From NCBI RefSeq assembly GCF_028640845.1, contig NC_080546.1:29967020-30031019 (forward strand): 64,000 nt of DNA, in the 5' to 3' direction. This document shows positions 22,383 through 34,359 of this stretch, piece by piece. Position 1 is the stretch's first letter; every line of letters starts with the position of its first letter. The notes under the pieces are model-generated. The model saw only the letters and a program-made list of their open reading frames with translations. It made no database searches and was not told where the DNA came from. Source of the stretch: Ahaetulla prasina (taxonomy: Eukaryota; Chordata; Lepidosauria; Squamata; Colubridae). A program made the position numbers and the translations under genes.

Positions 22383-22876
22383 CCATATTTTTCAGAGTAG
22401 AAGACACACCTTCCCCCCCCCCAAAGGGTGTGAAAAAATAGGTGTGTCTGATGCACCGAATGTAGCCCCGCCCACTCACTGGCACCCACTCTTTGGCCTC
22501 TGCCTCCCAGCAATTTACCTCCTTGCAGCAAGCAGCAAGAAGAAACAGCCCATTTCAGCTTCAGCACAGCCTAATTAGCACAAGTTGATTGTCCGTTTGG
22601 CCTCCCGACTCTCAGCTGTTTTGCGGGGGCCTCTGCTGCTTGCTGCACGGAGGTACATTACTGGCAGCAGATTTTTTTTTTTTTTGTGCTGATCAAGCTA
22701 TGCTGAAAACGAAAATGAAAGTAAAAAAGGCTGTTTGCTGTTTGCTGCAAGTGGCAAAATTGCTGGGAGGCAGAGGCAGAATTCTTTTTCTTGTTTTCCT
22801 TACCAAAAAAGGTAGGTGCATCTTATAGTCCAGAGCGTCTTATAGTCCAGAGTGTCTTATACTCCAAAAAATATGG
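22383..22876. mobile_element. TA-flanked MITE (CCATATTTTTC family), 494 bp
   Basis: Termini CCATATTTTTCAGAGTAGAA and TCTTATACTCCAAAAAATATGG are inverted repeats, flanked by TA at 22381-22382 and 22877-22878. Interior is GC-richer with AGCAAGCAGCAAG and GCTGTTTGCTG motifs and a T run. Related full copies at 55672-56069, 57381-57889 and their duplicates. TA targeting fits Tc1/mariner-type or similar transposition; no transposase remains. Confidence 0.85.
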
Positions 22877-22878
22877 TA

Positions 22879-23946
22879 GATAAAAGAAGGAGGAGAAATT
22901 GTCTTTAGTCATAGCCAGAGAAAGGGAATTAAATTCTTCTCATTCCTTATTATGATTTTGTTAATTATGAGTTTCTTCCATCTCGTCTACTGCACATAGA
23001 AAACCAGAAACACAATTAATTAAAAAATGTATTTAACAACATGGCCTTGTATACAAAGAATGTTGTCACAAACTCACACTGTTTTCATGAAACGGAACAC
23101 CAGCGGTTTCAGTTTAGCAAAGACATTAGCTATGATAAGCTTACTTTCATAAGATGCCTTCCTGATAGAAACTGGCCTTTAGGTTGTAATGTGATCTCTA
23201 AATTCTGCTTCAGTCTCCAAATATTAAAGAAGTTCAGTTGAATTTATTCACACTGAATATATTTGATTGACTTCCTTTATATCACACTTCTCTTAAAAAT
23301 GAATCGATGCAAATAATTATAGAAAAGGTAACAAAACAATTTCTAAAGTTCTAGAGCTGCCCCATGTCATACTTAGACAATGTATGATTTGTACACAACT
23401 TTTTCCCATGTATGCATTTTTTATTTTATGTCTATATGCATAGTTTTGTGTGGACAATTTTTACCTAAAATGGGCTGTTTTTTTATTTCGCACCCCCAAG
23501 CATCAAATGTAATTTGCACTCGTTTGTAAAAAAAAAAAAATGAGGCAAAAACAATAATGTTTATAGTTACTCAGCATTGCTGTAAATTGTATAACAATTT
23601 GTCAATAAATTTTATAATTTTGTTGAATTCCATATTTTTGAAAGCCTTCAGTGTAACATTTTAAATGCTTGCTTGCCACTCCACTTAAATATTCAAAGAT
23701 GAAACATGCATAATTTAGAAAATCCAGATCTCAGACTACATCTGGATTTTTACAACAATGAAACAATAGGATTGTTAAAAAAGATGGTTTTGGATTGTTT
23801 GGAAGTCCTATCAAATGTTCATCTTCGCTGCCCTATGGAGAAAGTCTTGTCAAATTATAAATGTATTTCAGACTGGCATTGAATGTTAAGGATTACAACA
23901 TGCCTTATATTAGAATTTTGAAGCATACATTCATATTTACATATAC
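22879..23946. other. Unannotated AT-rich DNA
   Basis: No recognisable feature; a poly(A) run near 23529. Confidence 0.5.
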
Positions 23947-23954
23947 CTTTGGGG

Positions 23955-24116
23955 CAGTGGTGGGTTGCTCCTGATTCTGTGCGGTTCTTTAGAACCAGTA
24001 GTAAAAGCGGTGAGAGGCTCTGTCCACTCGCTCTGGACGTCATAAGGTACGATCTGTGCATGCGCAGAAGCTTCCCGTTGCGAACTGGTAGTAAAGGTAA
24101 GTAGAACTCACCCCTG
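23955..24116. mobile_element. hAT-like MITE (GTGGGATTC family), 162 bp
   Basis: Starts CAGTGGTGGGTTGC, ends GAACTCACCCCTG, with a perfect 8-bp duplication CTTTGGGG at 23947-23954 and 24117-24124. Subterminal AACCAGTAGTAAAAG and AACTGGTAGTAAAGG motifs are family hallmarks. Confidence 0.93.
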
Positions 24117-24124
24117 CTTTGGGG

Positions 24125-25020
24125 AGTCTGTAAGCATCACTTCAGCCCCAGTCAGATTGATCAAACTTGTACTTAAAATATAGAGCAGGCAAATATTTAT
24201 ATGATGAAACCATTTAATAAATTATTTATACCACCCAAATAACTTTGAAATACATAGTGCTTGGAGATTAGGATTACAATTGCTAGATTGGAAGAATTCT
24301 TCTGTACAGTTATTTGTTTATTAAGAAACTATACATAGCTGCCGAGCTCACATACAGTGATTCTGTGTTGCATGTAACATTAAAAATTCACAACAAAATA
24401 TCCACCATTTAAAAATCCCCCATCCCCACCTCTTACGACAGCAACAAAAAGTGAGTCTACTGCATTGAGACACTGCGTATCATCCCTTTCTGTTCCTTGG
24501 TCGCCTACTAAGAGATTATAACCAACTGAAAAGTAGGAAGATACTGAAGACAATTGCTGGCTAGTGGAACTCTATATTGGCTTTCCTCTTTTTACTAATT
24601 CAGTCCAAATGCCAGATCAGATTTACTGTAGAACTCTTCCCATCTCTAGGAACATAAGCTCAAACACTTCATACCAAAATTCAGCTCTAATAATAAGTAT
24701 GCCTTGTAAACTATATTCTTGTACTCTAAGCTATTGAATTGGCTGGACAAAGAGAAACTCTTAATTGTTAAACCAGCAGGACTGTAGATTTACAATGCAG
24801 TGGTGTCAATTTTGCAGTTTCTAATAAAGAAACATACGAGAATCAACACCAGCCCTTCTTTCACTTATTTAAAATTCATTTCCAATTCTATTCCCAAAAA
24901 CTATTAACCAGTAGATATTCTTCCTTTACTGAGAAGTGACATGGGCTGTATTAAGGCTTTTTAATATATATGTCAATTCAATTCCACTTTTCTAAACCAA
25001 AGAGAGCCAGTTTTGTGTAG
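24125..25020. other. Unannotated AT-rich DNA
   Basis: No recognisable feature. Confidence 0.5.
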
Positions 25021-25028
25021 TACTAAGG

Positions 25029-25480
25029 CAGTGGTGGTGAACCTATGGCATGGGTGCCAAAGGTGGCACTCAAAGCCCTCTCTATGGACCTGTGAGCCGT
25101 CACCCCAGCTCAGCTTGGCTGTGCATGCACACACACCTCCCAATGGCCAGCTGGTCTTCGGGTCTCTGCCGTGCATGCACGGGGGCAGGACGCATGCAGG
25201 GGATGGGGTGCTTGCAGGGTGCCTTTTTTTTTTTTTACTTTTAAAAGCATTTTTTTATAACCTCTTTGGCTGAAGAGGTTGTAAAAATGCTTTTAAAAGT
25301 AAAAAAAAAGATTTCGCGCCACAGCTGATCACCCCACCCCTGCATGCTGTTCTACTTACCGCATGCCTCCTTTTGGTGTGCACTGTGCATCTACCTTGCA
25401 TTTGGTGCATGGGGCGTACACATGCAGCACCCATGCACAGCCAGCGAACTGGTAGTAAACTGGTTCAGATTTCACCACTG
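25029..25480. mobile_element. Composite hAT-like element with internal long hairpin
   Basis: Left end CAGTGGTGGTGAACCTATGG belongs to a different hAT-like family from the right end AACTGGTAGTAAACTGG...TTCACCACTG, which is the GTGGGATTC family. Flanks TACTAAGG and TCCCAGTG do not match, consistent with a chimera. A long hairpin lies at 25224-25309. Confidence 0.65.
25224..25309. repeat. Long AT-rich hairpin
   Basis: Left arm T(n)ACTTTTAAAAGCATTTTT..AACCTCTT; right arm is its complement AAGAGGTTGTAAAAATGCTTTTAAAAGTA(n), separated by a short loop around TGGCTG. Ends are T-run and A-run. Confidence 0.88.
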
Positions 25481-25680
25481 TCCCAGTGACAGGACTTGTG
25501 CAGTACTGCTTTAAGCCAATAATGCAGCAATTCTTTCACTTGCACAGGTGAGTCTCTGGAGAAATCGGGGGGCCTTCCAGGAACAGTGTGAAGAGCAAGA
25601 GCTTACAATCAATCACTCCAAGATCAAAATTATAGTTTTCTCTAGTTGCCACAAACACATATGGCAAATTTGAAATAATA
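25481..25680. other. Unannotated DNA
   Basis: Nothing recognised between the composite element and the L2 3' end. Confidence 0.45.
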
Positions 25681-26331
25681 AAATTGAACAAGTTTCATTC
25701 TCTCCCGTTGAAGAGCACCCGGAGACTCCAGTTAGTTCAGAATGCGGCTGCGCGGGTGATTGAGGGAGCGGTTTGGAACTCCCATGTAACACCCATCCTG
25801 CGCAGGCTGCACTGGCTGCCTGTTGTCTTCCGGATGCGCTTCAAGGTATTGGTGACCACCTTCAAAGCGCTCCATGGCTTAGGACCAGGATATTTACGGG
25901 ACCGTCTACTGCCATCTTCTATCTCCCAGCGACCGGTGCGTTCTCACAGGGTGGGACTCCTTAGGGTGCCGTCAACCAAGCAATGTCGACTAGCGGCCCC
26001 CAGGGGAAGGGCCTTCTCTGTGGGGGCTCCTACCCTGTGGAACGAACTTCCCCCTGGACTTCGACAACTACCAGACCTTCGGACCTTTCGCCGCGAACTT
26101 AAAACTTATTTATTTCGTCTTGCTGGACTGGCTTGAATTTTTTAAAATTTTTAATTGATTTTATGGGTTTAAATTTTTATTAATTTTACAGGGTTGATAT
26201 TGTATTTTAAATGGGGCCAATTGAATAAGTTTTTTAATGTTTGTTTTTAGCATTGTATGTGTTGTTTTTTGTATTTTATTATGGCTGTAAACTGCCCTGA
26301 ATCCTTTGGGAGAAGGGCGGTATACAAATTA

Positions 26332-26411
<80 letters not shown>
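25681..26411 (+). mobile_element. L2-clade LINE 3' end with (AAT)n tail
   Basis: The 150-codon frame at 25684-26136 is the intact C-terminus of L2 ORF2: LQLVQNAAARVIEG, LRRLHWLPVVFRMRFKVLV, FKALHGLGPGYL, GRAFSVGAPTLWNELPPG. Then a 3' UTR ending CTGCCCTGAATCCTTTGGG and GAAGGGCGGTATACAAATT, and an (AAT)n tail at 26331-26411. RT catalytic domains are absent. The poly-Asn frame across the tail is an artefact. Confidence 0.92.
26331..26411. repeat. (AAT)n microsatellite
   Basis: About 27 AAT units at the 3' end of the L2 copy. Confidence 0.97.
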
Positions 26412-26413
<2 letters not shown>

Positions 26414-26904
26414 TTACTACAATTGGGCATAAACTGGCAGATGACCTGAATGAGTTTTACTGCAGGTTTGAAAGGAAACTACAGCCACCTATCTCCACAA
26501 CCCCCATCTCAGACACAGCAACAACAGCCAAGCCTCCTACAACTGACCCCATTTCATTGGGTTCACAACCCCTAGTGATCACAGAAAAGGAAGTGCAGGA
26601 CCTATTTCACAGACAAAAGCCAGGAAAAGCGCCAGGCCCAGACAAGATAACTCCTTCTTGCTTAAAAGTCTGTGCTGACCAATTGGCCCCCATCTTCACC
26701 CATATTTTCAATAAATCACTAGAGATGTGCTATGTTCCTTCTTGCTTCAAACGCTCTACCATCATCCCAGTGCCAAGAAGCCCACCATCAAGGAACTGAA
26801 TGACTACAGACCAGTTGCTCTAACATCTGTAGTCATGAAAACCTTTGAAAGGCTAGTGCTTTCCTACCTGAAAACCATCACGAATCCGCTTTTAGACCCT
26901 AATT
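26414..26904 (+). mobile_element. CR1/L3-type LINE reverse transcriptase fragment
   Basis: Internal piece of ORF2: LADDLNEFYCRFERKL, VQDLFHRQKPGKAPGPDKIT, CADQLAPIFTHIFNKSLE, then after a one-base frameshift near 26775 LNDYRPVALTSVVMKTFERL. This is the finger and N-terminal palm of a Rex/L3-like CR1-group RT and probably belongs to the same family as the (ATTCT)n-tailed 3' end at 36840-37353. The homology stops at about 26904, where minus-strand L1 sequence begins. Confidence 0.85.
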
Positions 26905-29800
26905 TTTCAATAATTTCTTTATTCCTCCTTTCATTTCCATAACTTTTATCCAATCTCTAATAATTTCTATATTTTCCTCTTTAATCACTTCATTACGTTT
27001 TATATTATTTTTAATCGCCAAATTCCAATTGTCTCCCCAAAAGATTATATCCGAATTAAAATTTTAACAAATTTATTCCACATTTTACTTAATCCTTTAA
27101 CCAATAACTTCTACTTACACATTTTAAATTTGCTTTATCTAAAACCACCTTGATCCAAATTTCTATATCCCTTAACTCTAAGTCTCTCTAATAATTATCT
27201 TCACCTTTAAATATTTTTACCACTATCCGGATACCATACGCACAGTAATAATTAAATAATTTGGGGATTCCTAATCCATCTTCCTTTTGATTTTGATACC
27301 ACATTTTCTTCACTAATCTAGGGCTTTTGCCACCATTGCAAAATTTATCCAGTTTTTCTGATATCCTTCAATATCTTTCTCTGTCAAATTTAGTGGTAGC
27401 ATCTCGAATAAAAAGTTGACCTTGGGCAGCAACATCATCTTACACATTGCAATTCTACCAAACCAAGACAACTTTAAAATTTTATATTTATCTATCTTCT
27501 TCTCAATTTCGTTAATCACCACATCATAATTAAGTTTTTCAATTCTTTAACCTTAAGTGAAAGCACTATACCCAAATATTTCAATGTGTTTTAATCCTTA
27601 TCCCAAATTGCTCTTGCATATTCTCAGACTCATTACCATTACTATCCATCAATAATTCTGACTTTGACCAATTTACTTTCAATCCTGTCATTTCCTCAAA
27701 TTCTATCAAATGCTTATATATCTTTTCAGATCTTTCTCTACATTTTTCAAAATAATTAAAGTATCATCCATACAAATTTATCTTATACCCTTATATCCTT
27801 CTAATTCTTCATCTTTTCTATCATTTTGTCAATATTTCCATAGCCAATAAAAATAATGTTGGGGACAGGGACATCCTTGTCTCGTACCAGCTTCTAATTT
27901 TATCTCTTCAGTTAATATTCCATTCACCTTCACTCTTGCACTGCTCTTTTGGTACAATTTTGAAATAACATGTATAAACTTATTACCAAAGCCTAAAGCC
28001 TCCACAATTACTTTAATAGTTTCCCATTGTACAGAATCAAAAGCTTTAAAAATATCCAATGATACTATACCAATTTTATCACCATTATATTCAGCTACAT
28101 CTATAATATTTAATACTCTTCTAACAATATCACTCATGTATCTACCCTTCACAAAACCTACTTGATTATAACTTATATATCTATCTATAAATCTATTTAA
28201 TCTATTACTTATAATAGCAGTAAATATCTTTGCATCCTGATTAATTAAAGAAATGGGCCGATAGGACTCAATCCTTTCTAAATCTTTATCTGGTTTAGGA
28301 ATTAGGATATCACCGTTCTATTCCATGACGAAGGTACTTCCCACCATGTAATATTCCATTGAATAATTTTTGCAATCTTGGTATTATTAATTCTTTAAAT
28401 TCTTTATAAAACTCAACAGGTAATCCATCCTCACCTGGAGCTTTCCCTAATTTTAATTTTTGTATTATTCCATTAATCTCATCTTGTGTTATATCTTCTT
28501 CCATCAATTCCTTATATGTTTGATCAATTTTCACCACATACTTTTCTAAATAGCTTTGCAATTTTCCCGATTAATTGGTTTCTTTGAATATAGATTCTGA
28601 AAAAAATTTCTAACCACTTCACATTTCTCTAATTTTTTATAACATCTTATACCTCTATCATCTATCAAAACTCCAATTTCTCTCTTCTCTCTTTTATCTT
28701 TCGCCATCTTTGCCAATAATTTAGAATTTCTATTACTAAATTCAAAAATTCCTATTTAAAATCTCAAATTTCTTTTACTAACTCTGTATCTTCTTCTATC
28801 ATTTTATTTCTTAACATATTAAGCTCCTGAAGAATTTTTTTCTTTAGTAAGCAAAATTGATTTTCCAATTCTTTAATCTGATTTTTATCTCTTTCCATTT
28901 TAATTTTATAATTTTTATATTTCCTACTTGATAATTTGATACTCTCCTCTAAACACCGCTTTCATCGCATCCCAAACAATTTCAAATTTAACCTCCCCGT
29001 TATCATTTAATCTCCAACTTTCCTCCAATTTTTTAAGTATCCATTTTTTATCCTTTTCATTTTTATACAATTTCTCGTCATATCTCCAATAGCTTCTTTT
29101 TCTCAAAATTAAAATCTAAGTCCACCATAACTTCTGCATGATCAGAATCTTTAAATTCCCACATCTACCTTATCCACATTATTCAACAAATCTTTAGAAA
29201 GAAAAATATAATCAATTCTAGAATATGTATTATATATCTTAGAAAAAAGTGTATACTCTCTCAATTCCTTTAACCTCTCTCCGCACATCAACCACGCCGT
29301 TTCGAAGCATCCACATATTTAAAATCCCCATTTTATTTGCTCCTCCACAGCGGGTGGGATTAGTACTGTCTATTTTATCTCTGATTAAATTAAAATCCCC
29401 AGCCACAATTACTTTCCTACACTTTCATTCTCCAAAATTTTGTTATTTTTCAAGAAATTCTCTTTGTTTTCATTCGGTAAATATAAATTAACAAGTGTCA
29501 CTTTTTCCTCATTAAGATTTCCAACAATTATTACATATCTTCCATCTTCATCCAAAATTACCTTATGTTTTCAAAGTACACCCTATCTGATATCAGTGTT
29601 GCAACTCCTCTAGCTTTTGAAGTTCCAAATGCTTTTCATATATTTGCATACCTTTTATATACATTCTATTTGAATCTTCAGATTTCTGATGGGTTTCTTG
29701 TAAAAATAAAATGTCTGGTAAATCCTTTTAATCTTAAACTCCAATCTTCTTCTTTTAATCTGATTCCTGTACCCTTCACATTCCATGACATTATTTTTAT
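26905..29800 (-). pseudogene. L1 ORF2 (endonuclease/reverse transcriptase), decayed
   Basis: Reading down the minus strand: endonuclease N-terminus MSWNVKGTGIRLK (about 29790-29750), linker, then RT pieces: YLEKYVVKIDQTYKEL and KLGKAPGEDGLPVEFYKEF (28310-28561), VSLDIFKAFDSVQW and AGTRQGCP (27829-28152). Near 27762-27779 the active-site loop carries a stop in place of the usual acidic pair. A thumb-region piece, LSWFGRIAMCKMMLLPKVNF, lies at 27313-27522. Many indels separate these blocks. Inactive. Confidence 0.85.
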
Positions 29801-30299
29801 AACTCCCATTTAAAATATAAATTTTTAATCCTATCCCGCATCTTCCTTTCTGTGCCCACCACCCGACATTAAACTACCATATAACCTATATTTAACATAT
29901 AAACAACAATAAGAAAACAGAAAAACAAAACAAAACAAACAATAAAGTACAAACAATCTTCTTCCCCACATCCTCATCGGTTTCGCCTCTATAAAGAGAA
30001 TGGGGAGAGGGACGTGCCAATGCCGGGCCACTTCTTTCGGCTGTCTATTTAAATTCATCACTCAAAAAAAGATAGCGATGACCCGCATTCAGCTTCATAT
30101 TTTCCAAGACTCTTATCTGCTTCTTCTCCTACTGTATCCTCACGACTCTTCTTCTGTTCAACCAACACAGGTGATATTTCTTTCCTCTTTAACCCTTTAG
30201 AGTCTTGCCTCCAATAGCCCTTTTTCTTCTTCTGGGATTGATGTTTCCACGTATGTTCCACCCATCTGAAGCATTTGATCTTTTATCTCCATTAAATCC

Positions 30300-31068
30300 T
30301 CCATCTCAATCAGTCCAAGCTCCGTAAATATAATAATGCATCTATATCTGGGGTGATTGTACGCATCCTTCCTTTATAAAAAATTTCAATTGTTGTGGTG
30401 GCCTCAATTGTATTTAATTCCATTATCTCTCAAAACTTTTGTGATTGGTTTTAAAAAAAATCTCCATGCCCTTTCTTCTCTTGATATATCCGGGAAGACT
30501 TGAATAGTCTTCCCTTCAAACTTCAAAGCATCTCCCAACTCTCTCACCTTGGCCATAACTTCCAACTTATCACCAAGATTTGCGAACCTGACAAGCACAT
30601 TCCTGTTAGAACCATTTTGCCTTCTATATCCAATTCTAAAAACACTTGCCAGGTCTGCTATTGTGAACGTAAGTTGTGTATCCAAATCATTAATCCATTT
30701 CAGAACCCGCTGTTTCAATTTATCCTCCTTTTCTTCCGAGATTCCTCTGATAACAAATTATATTTCCTCATCTCTTCTTCCAAAAGACAAATTCTCTTAT
30801 CTTGCTGCTCATTTTTATAAAATATTTTGCCAATTTGCCGATCTACTTTTACCTCATGCACATGCATCTGCTCCATTTCATCTTTAATCATTATCATTTC
30901 CTCTTTTTGTTTTGCAAAGTTTTCATTCATCTCTTGCTTCAAATTTTGCATTTCGGATGTCAGTTTCAATGTCAAATTATCTATACGCTCTGATAGTCCT
31001 GCTATTTTTTCCCCAATTTTATTTAAAGCTGCAGCAAGTTGCTGCGTTTCTGAAAGTTGTTGAGTCAT
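30300..31068 (-). pseudogene. L1 ORF1 (RNA-binding protein), frameshifted
   Basis: ORF1p coats L1 RNA as a trimer and acts as a nucleic-acid chaperone. The likely start is the ATG at 31066-31068 (MTQQLSETQQLAAAL). A coiled-coil-like stretch, IGEKIAGLSERIDNLTLKLT onward, runs to about 30760. A one-base frameshift near 30725-30745 separates it from the RRM-like and C-terminal domains (NVLVRFANLGDKLEVMAKVR, then EERAWRFFLKPITKVLRDNG), recognisable by the L1 order. An in-frame stop follows near 30404, after which L1-like coding resumes in another frame to about 30300. Confidence 0.85.
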
Positions 31069-31825
31069 TTTGAAAAAAACCAAAAAATTTCCCAAACTAA
31101 GATTCCAAACCAATTTTACAGAGGGTCTTAGTGAAGATCAAAGGACGACAGTCTTTTAATTGAAGCGAAGCGGCTTATTTGCACTGTTATCTCTCAAGTT
31201 CAAGGATACTCCACAAAGAAACACAGAACTTCACAGCTAACATTAATCAGCGCCATTTTTCCTCCACATCAGCAGAGCAGAAAAGAAGACAAACCAACTT
31301 AAACGAAGCAGAATCCTTTTTTTCTGTAATATAAACAAGCTATTAATTTGCTCTCAAGAGAAAAAAAAAATAAAGAAAAAATTATCCGCTCAGTAAAATC
31401 CTCTTGCTGCCAAACAATCCAACAAAAAGTTAGTTTCTCTTCTCTTTAATTAAATTCTTCTCATTATCAGATTCAGTCCTTAATATTCACTCCTTAGCCT
31501 CAGCAATAGAAAAAAAATTTTTTTAACACAGAACACGATAGTTAATTTTGGAAAAACAAAACACAGCAATTTATTCCAACTTATCGTGTCTGCCGGCTCG
31601 GTCATCCCACGCTGTAGAAACTCCTTAATTCAAGCCGTTCCAGATGACCTACCAGTTTTAAATTCAATCTGCTTGGCTGTTAACACTTTCACTTCATGAT
31701 TTATTAAGTTTCATCCATAACAGTGCATTCCAAACGGCATAAATTCTCATAAATCTTCATTAATAAGCCCTGTGAAGTGAAGGAAAGGTCCTTACCCCAC
31801 CACGGTCATGGCCACGCTCCCAGTA
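31069..31825 (-). promoter_or_regulatory. L1 5' UTR / internal promoter region
   Basis: Non-coding sequence upstream of ORF1, with CpG-containing patches (for example GAAGCGAAGCGGC near 31162 on +, and GTGTCTGCCGGCTCGGTC near 31588). Placed by position; the outer boundary near 31825 is an estimate. Confidence 0.5.
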
Positions 31826-32445
31826 AAATTATTTTTTTTGTTTTAAAAATATTATAAATATTTGTATGCACGTTTTGAAATGCAATTTTATCCATATTCA
31901 TGTAATTTTATGATACTGAATTGATCATATTTTTCTAAACATGTAAACATTCTGTTGAAAAACAAATAGCCTTGGGAATGTTTTCTTTTAAATAAAGCAA
32001 TTACATTTCTATCAAAGACAGTAGATTTTTAAATAAAGTACAAAAGAACCTATCAATTGAGGCAAAAAGAATAATATGTTAACAGATCTTCAGATGATCA
32101 AGGTAGAGTTTTATTTCTTTTTCTCTTTCTAACCCAAATTTTATCATCTTCCCTTTTTCCTTCCTCTAGTTTTCTATTACTTTTTATTTTCCTTTTTTAT
32201 ATTTTGATAAACTAATAAAATTTGTAAACATAAATATCTTGTATCCTTCTACAATGGACCAATGGGGGAAAAAAATCAAGATTGTTTTTTATTTTGTTTT
32301 GCATATTTTTTAATCTCTCAAACAAAATGAAAGATGAACATTATACAGTATCATTTCAGAATGGTAGGAGCTAGTTAATGTATAAAAGAAAATTGGTATT
32401 GGACATCCTGTATTTTGCAATAAAGGGTATATTGATCATTAATTT
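31826..32445. other. Unannotated AT-rich DNA
   Basis: No recognisable feature. Confidence 0.5.
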
Positions 32446-32874
32446 TGTGAACACCATTTTGACTTTATGACAGCTTCCCTTATCCCCCAGTAATCCTGAT
32501 TACTGTCAACTTCGAACTGAACCTGGCAGCAGCCATCTTTCTGTTCCTCAATTACTACACAGAGGGGGGAGGGGGGAAGGAGGTTGGAATGCCTTACTAG
32601 ACAAAACAAAGAGCTTTCTTATGAGAACCAAGGTCATCTCTACTGGCAATGGATAAGGTTGAAGAACGACTACCTGAAGAGCCCATCAATTAACCCAATT
32701 GGCCAAATGTGACCAATGACACTTGGGGATGGGTTGAACTCAATTATACTGTAACCGCGGGAGGTTTAGAATTGGTTTTCCATTGAAGCTGTGCTGATAT
32801 GATGTACTCAATAAAGTGGACTTTTGAGAAAGAGCCCGGTCTCAGAGTCCTGATTTTCTTGGGTTCGTTAGTCA
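32446..32874 (+). mobile_element. Probable solo LTR of an endogenous retrovirus-like element
   Basis: Starts TGTGAACACCATTTTGACTT, carries a polyadenylation signal AATAAA at 32810-32815 followed by a R/U5-like stretch, and a possible terminus at GTTAGTCA. Composition is more even than the flanks. No coding region, primer-binding site or polypurine tract adjoins it, and a clean target duplication was not found, so boundaries are provisional. Confidence 0.5.
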
Positions 32875-32974
32875 GAGCCTTGCCGATGCCATTATATCCA
32901 TGTTCATATGAACTGATACATTTTAAATTGCAGCTTGAAAGTGGACAACATACATATTGACAGTTTTTTCTCCA

Positions 32975-33247
32975 GGAGGTTGTTGTTGTTGTTGTTGTTT
33001 ACATTTATACCCCGCCCTTCTCCGAAGACTCAGGGCGGCTTACAGTGTATAAGGCAATAGTCTCATTCTATTTGTATATTTTTACAAAGTCAACTTATTG
33101 CCCCCCCAACAATCTGGGTCCTCATTTTACCTACCTTATAAAGGATGGAAGGCTGAGTCAACCTTGGGCCGGGCTCGAACCTGCAGTAATTGCAGGCTAC
33201 TGTGTTCTTAATAACAGGCTTTTACCAGCGTGAGCTAAACCGGCCCT
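32975..33247 (-). mobile_element. tRNA-derived SINE with L2-like tail and (AAC)n end
   Basis: Minus strand: tRNA-like head with GCAGGTTCGAGCCCGG (good box B), body AGGTAGGTAAAATGAGGACC, tail AAGCCGCCCTGAGTCTTCGG...AGAAGGGCGGGGTATAAATG, and an (AAC)n end, seen as (GTT)n at about 32980-33000. Same family as 6664-6935. Confidence 0.9.
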
Positions 33248-34341
33248 TTGAGGTGATTTAACCTAAGATGCAAGAACAATAAGTTGAAAAGAAACCTTTT
33301 AAAAATCCATTAAGGACAAAATCTTCTCCAGCATTTGACAACAAGGAAATACTAAACCACATGGGAGGAAAGGCTGGTATTTGGAGTCCTGTTTGGGATC
33401 CTGTCTGTAGGGACAAATTCCACATGGATTTCTACATATATTTCTACATATATAAATAATGTTTTAAAGTTGCTGCCGATTAATTCTCAAGTGAAAAAGT
33501 TCCGTATTATCCCATAGCAAGCCTCAGGGAACCTCAACTGTGATGGACTTTCCCCAGATACCAGCCTCCAAAGTTTAAGGGAACAAAACAAAGAATGTGA
33601 GAATTGTATTTTTTTCCTATAGTTTTGTGGTGAAGATAGAAATAAGACTACATAAAGCTCCTAAAGCTGCAATTCTGTTTTTGGGACTAGGACCCATGAA
33701 TCTTGGAGGACCTGTTTCTACAAGAATTGTGTTCCAGATCAATTTTCTCAGTCACCCTCTCAGGTCCTCTGCGTTTTGTGCATTTCAATTACAGAAGCAT
33801 AATTGCTAGCACTCTGTAAATGGCCATGAAAAGCTGTCACTGGAGAACCTGTGTATATAGTGTGTGGGGTGAAGAAGGAGACATTTTGAGGATGTTTTGT
33901 CTCCTGTTTTAATGATGCTTGCATTCTTTACGTTTTCCACTTCCCTTATCCCTGCTTGTGGTGAATTTTTCTGAAACCCCTTTCAATATACGTTATGTAG
34001 CACTGTATATAGTGCTGTAAAATTTCCATAATGAGGTTGGCTCTTTTTCTTTTCATGAATTTACCTTGAATATTGCAGAAAAAGCACTTCTGGAGAAGAT
34101 AAAACATAAATTATTGTGCTAAGCACATATTTGTGTTTACATGGATTGGTTAATTAATTTGAAATGCTGGATTATCAGTTTTCTTGCAGGGTGGAGTATT
34201 GTATACTTAGCAATAATATATTGCCATGGAATAAGAGAAGTGAAAAGAAGTGTCTATTAATCTTGGTTTGGTCCAAACTTCATGTTATGAAATAAATGTA
34301 CATCAAATAAAAAAGAAATCTTTCATTGCACTGTTGTGTTA
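33248..34341. other. Unannotated DNA
   Basis: No recognised repeat. A 70-codon frame at 33597-33809 follows an acceptor-like CCTATAG but no good donor follows it; rejected as an exon. Confidence 0.45.
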
Positions 34342-34359
34342 CCCTAACCCTAACCCTAA
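34342..34359 (+). repeat. Short interstitial telomere-type repeat (CCCTAA)3
   Basis: Three exact CCCTAA units. A two-unit version lies at 42727-42737. Length is within chance or repair-insertion range. Confidence 0.8.

Larger units (their letters stand above)
26905..31825 (-). mobile_element. L1 LINE, nearly full length but lacking its 3' end
   Basis: Minus-strand L1 with 5' UTR (about 31069-31825), ORF1 (about 30300-31068) and most of ORF2 (about 26905-29800). The ORF2 C-terminus, 3' UTR and poly(A) are missing at 26904/26905, so this was not a simple target-primed insertion that survived whole; a deletion, rearrangement or later break removed the 3' part. Both ORFs are disrupted by frameshifts and stops. 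The 5' boundary is approximate. Confidence 0.85.

Noticed and set aside
26257..26420. Poly-asparagine protein
   Set aside because: Translation of the (AAT)n tail of an L2 element joining two unrelated LINE fragments.
33619..33760. Exon following CCTATAG with a 47-codon frame
   Set aside because: The only downstream donor (CAG|GTCCTC) is weak and there is no supporting family match.
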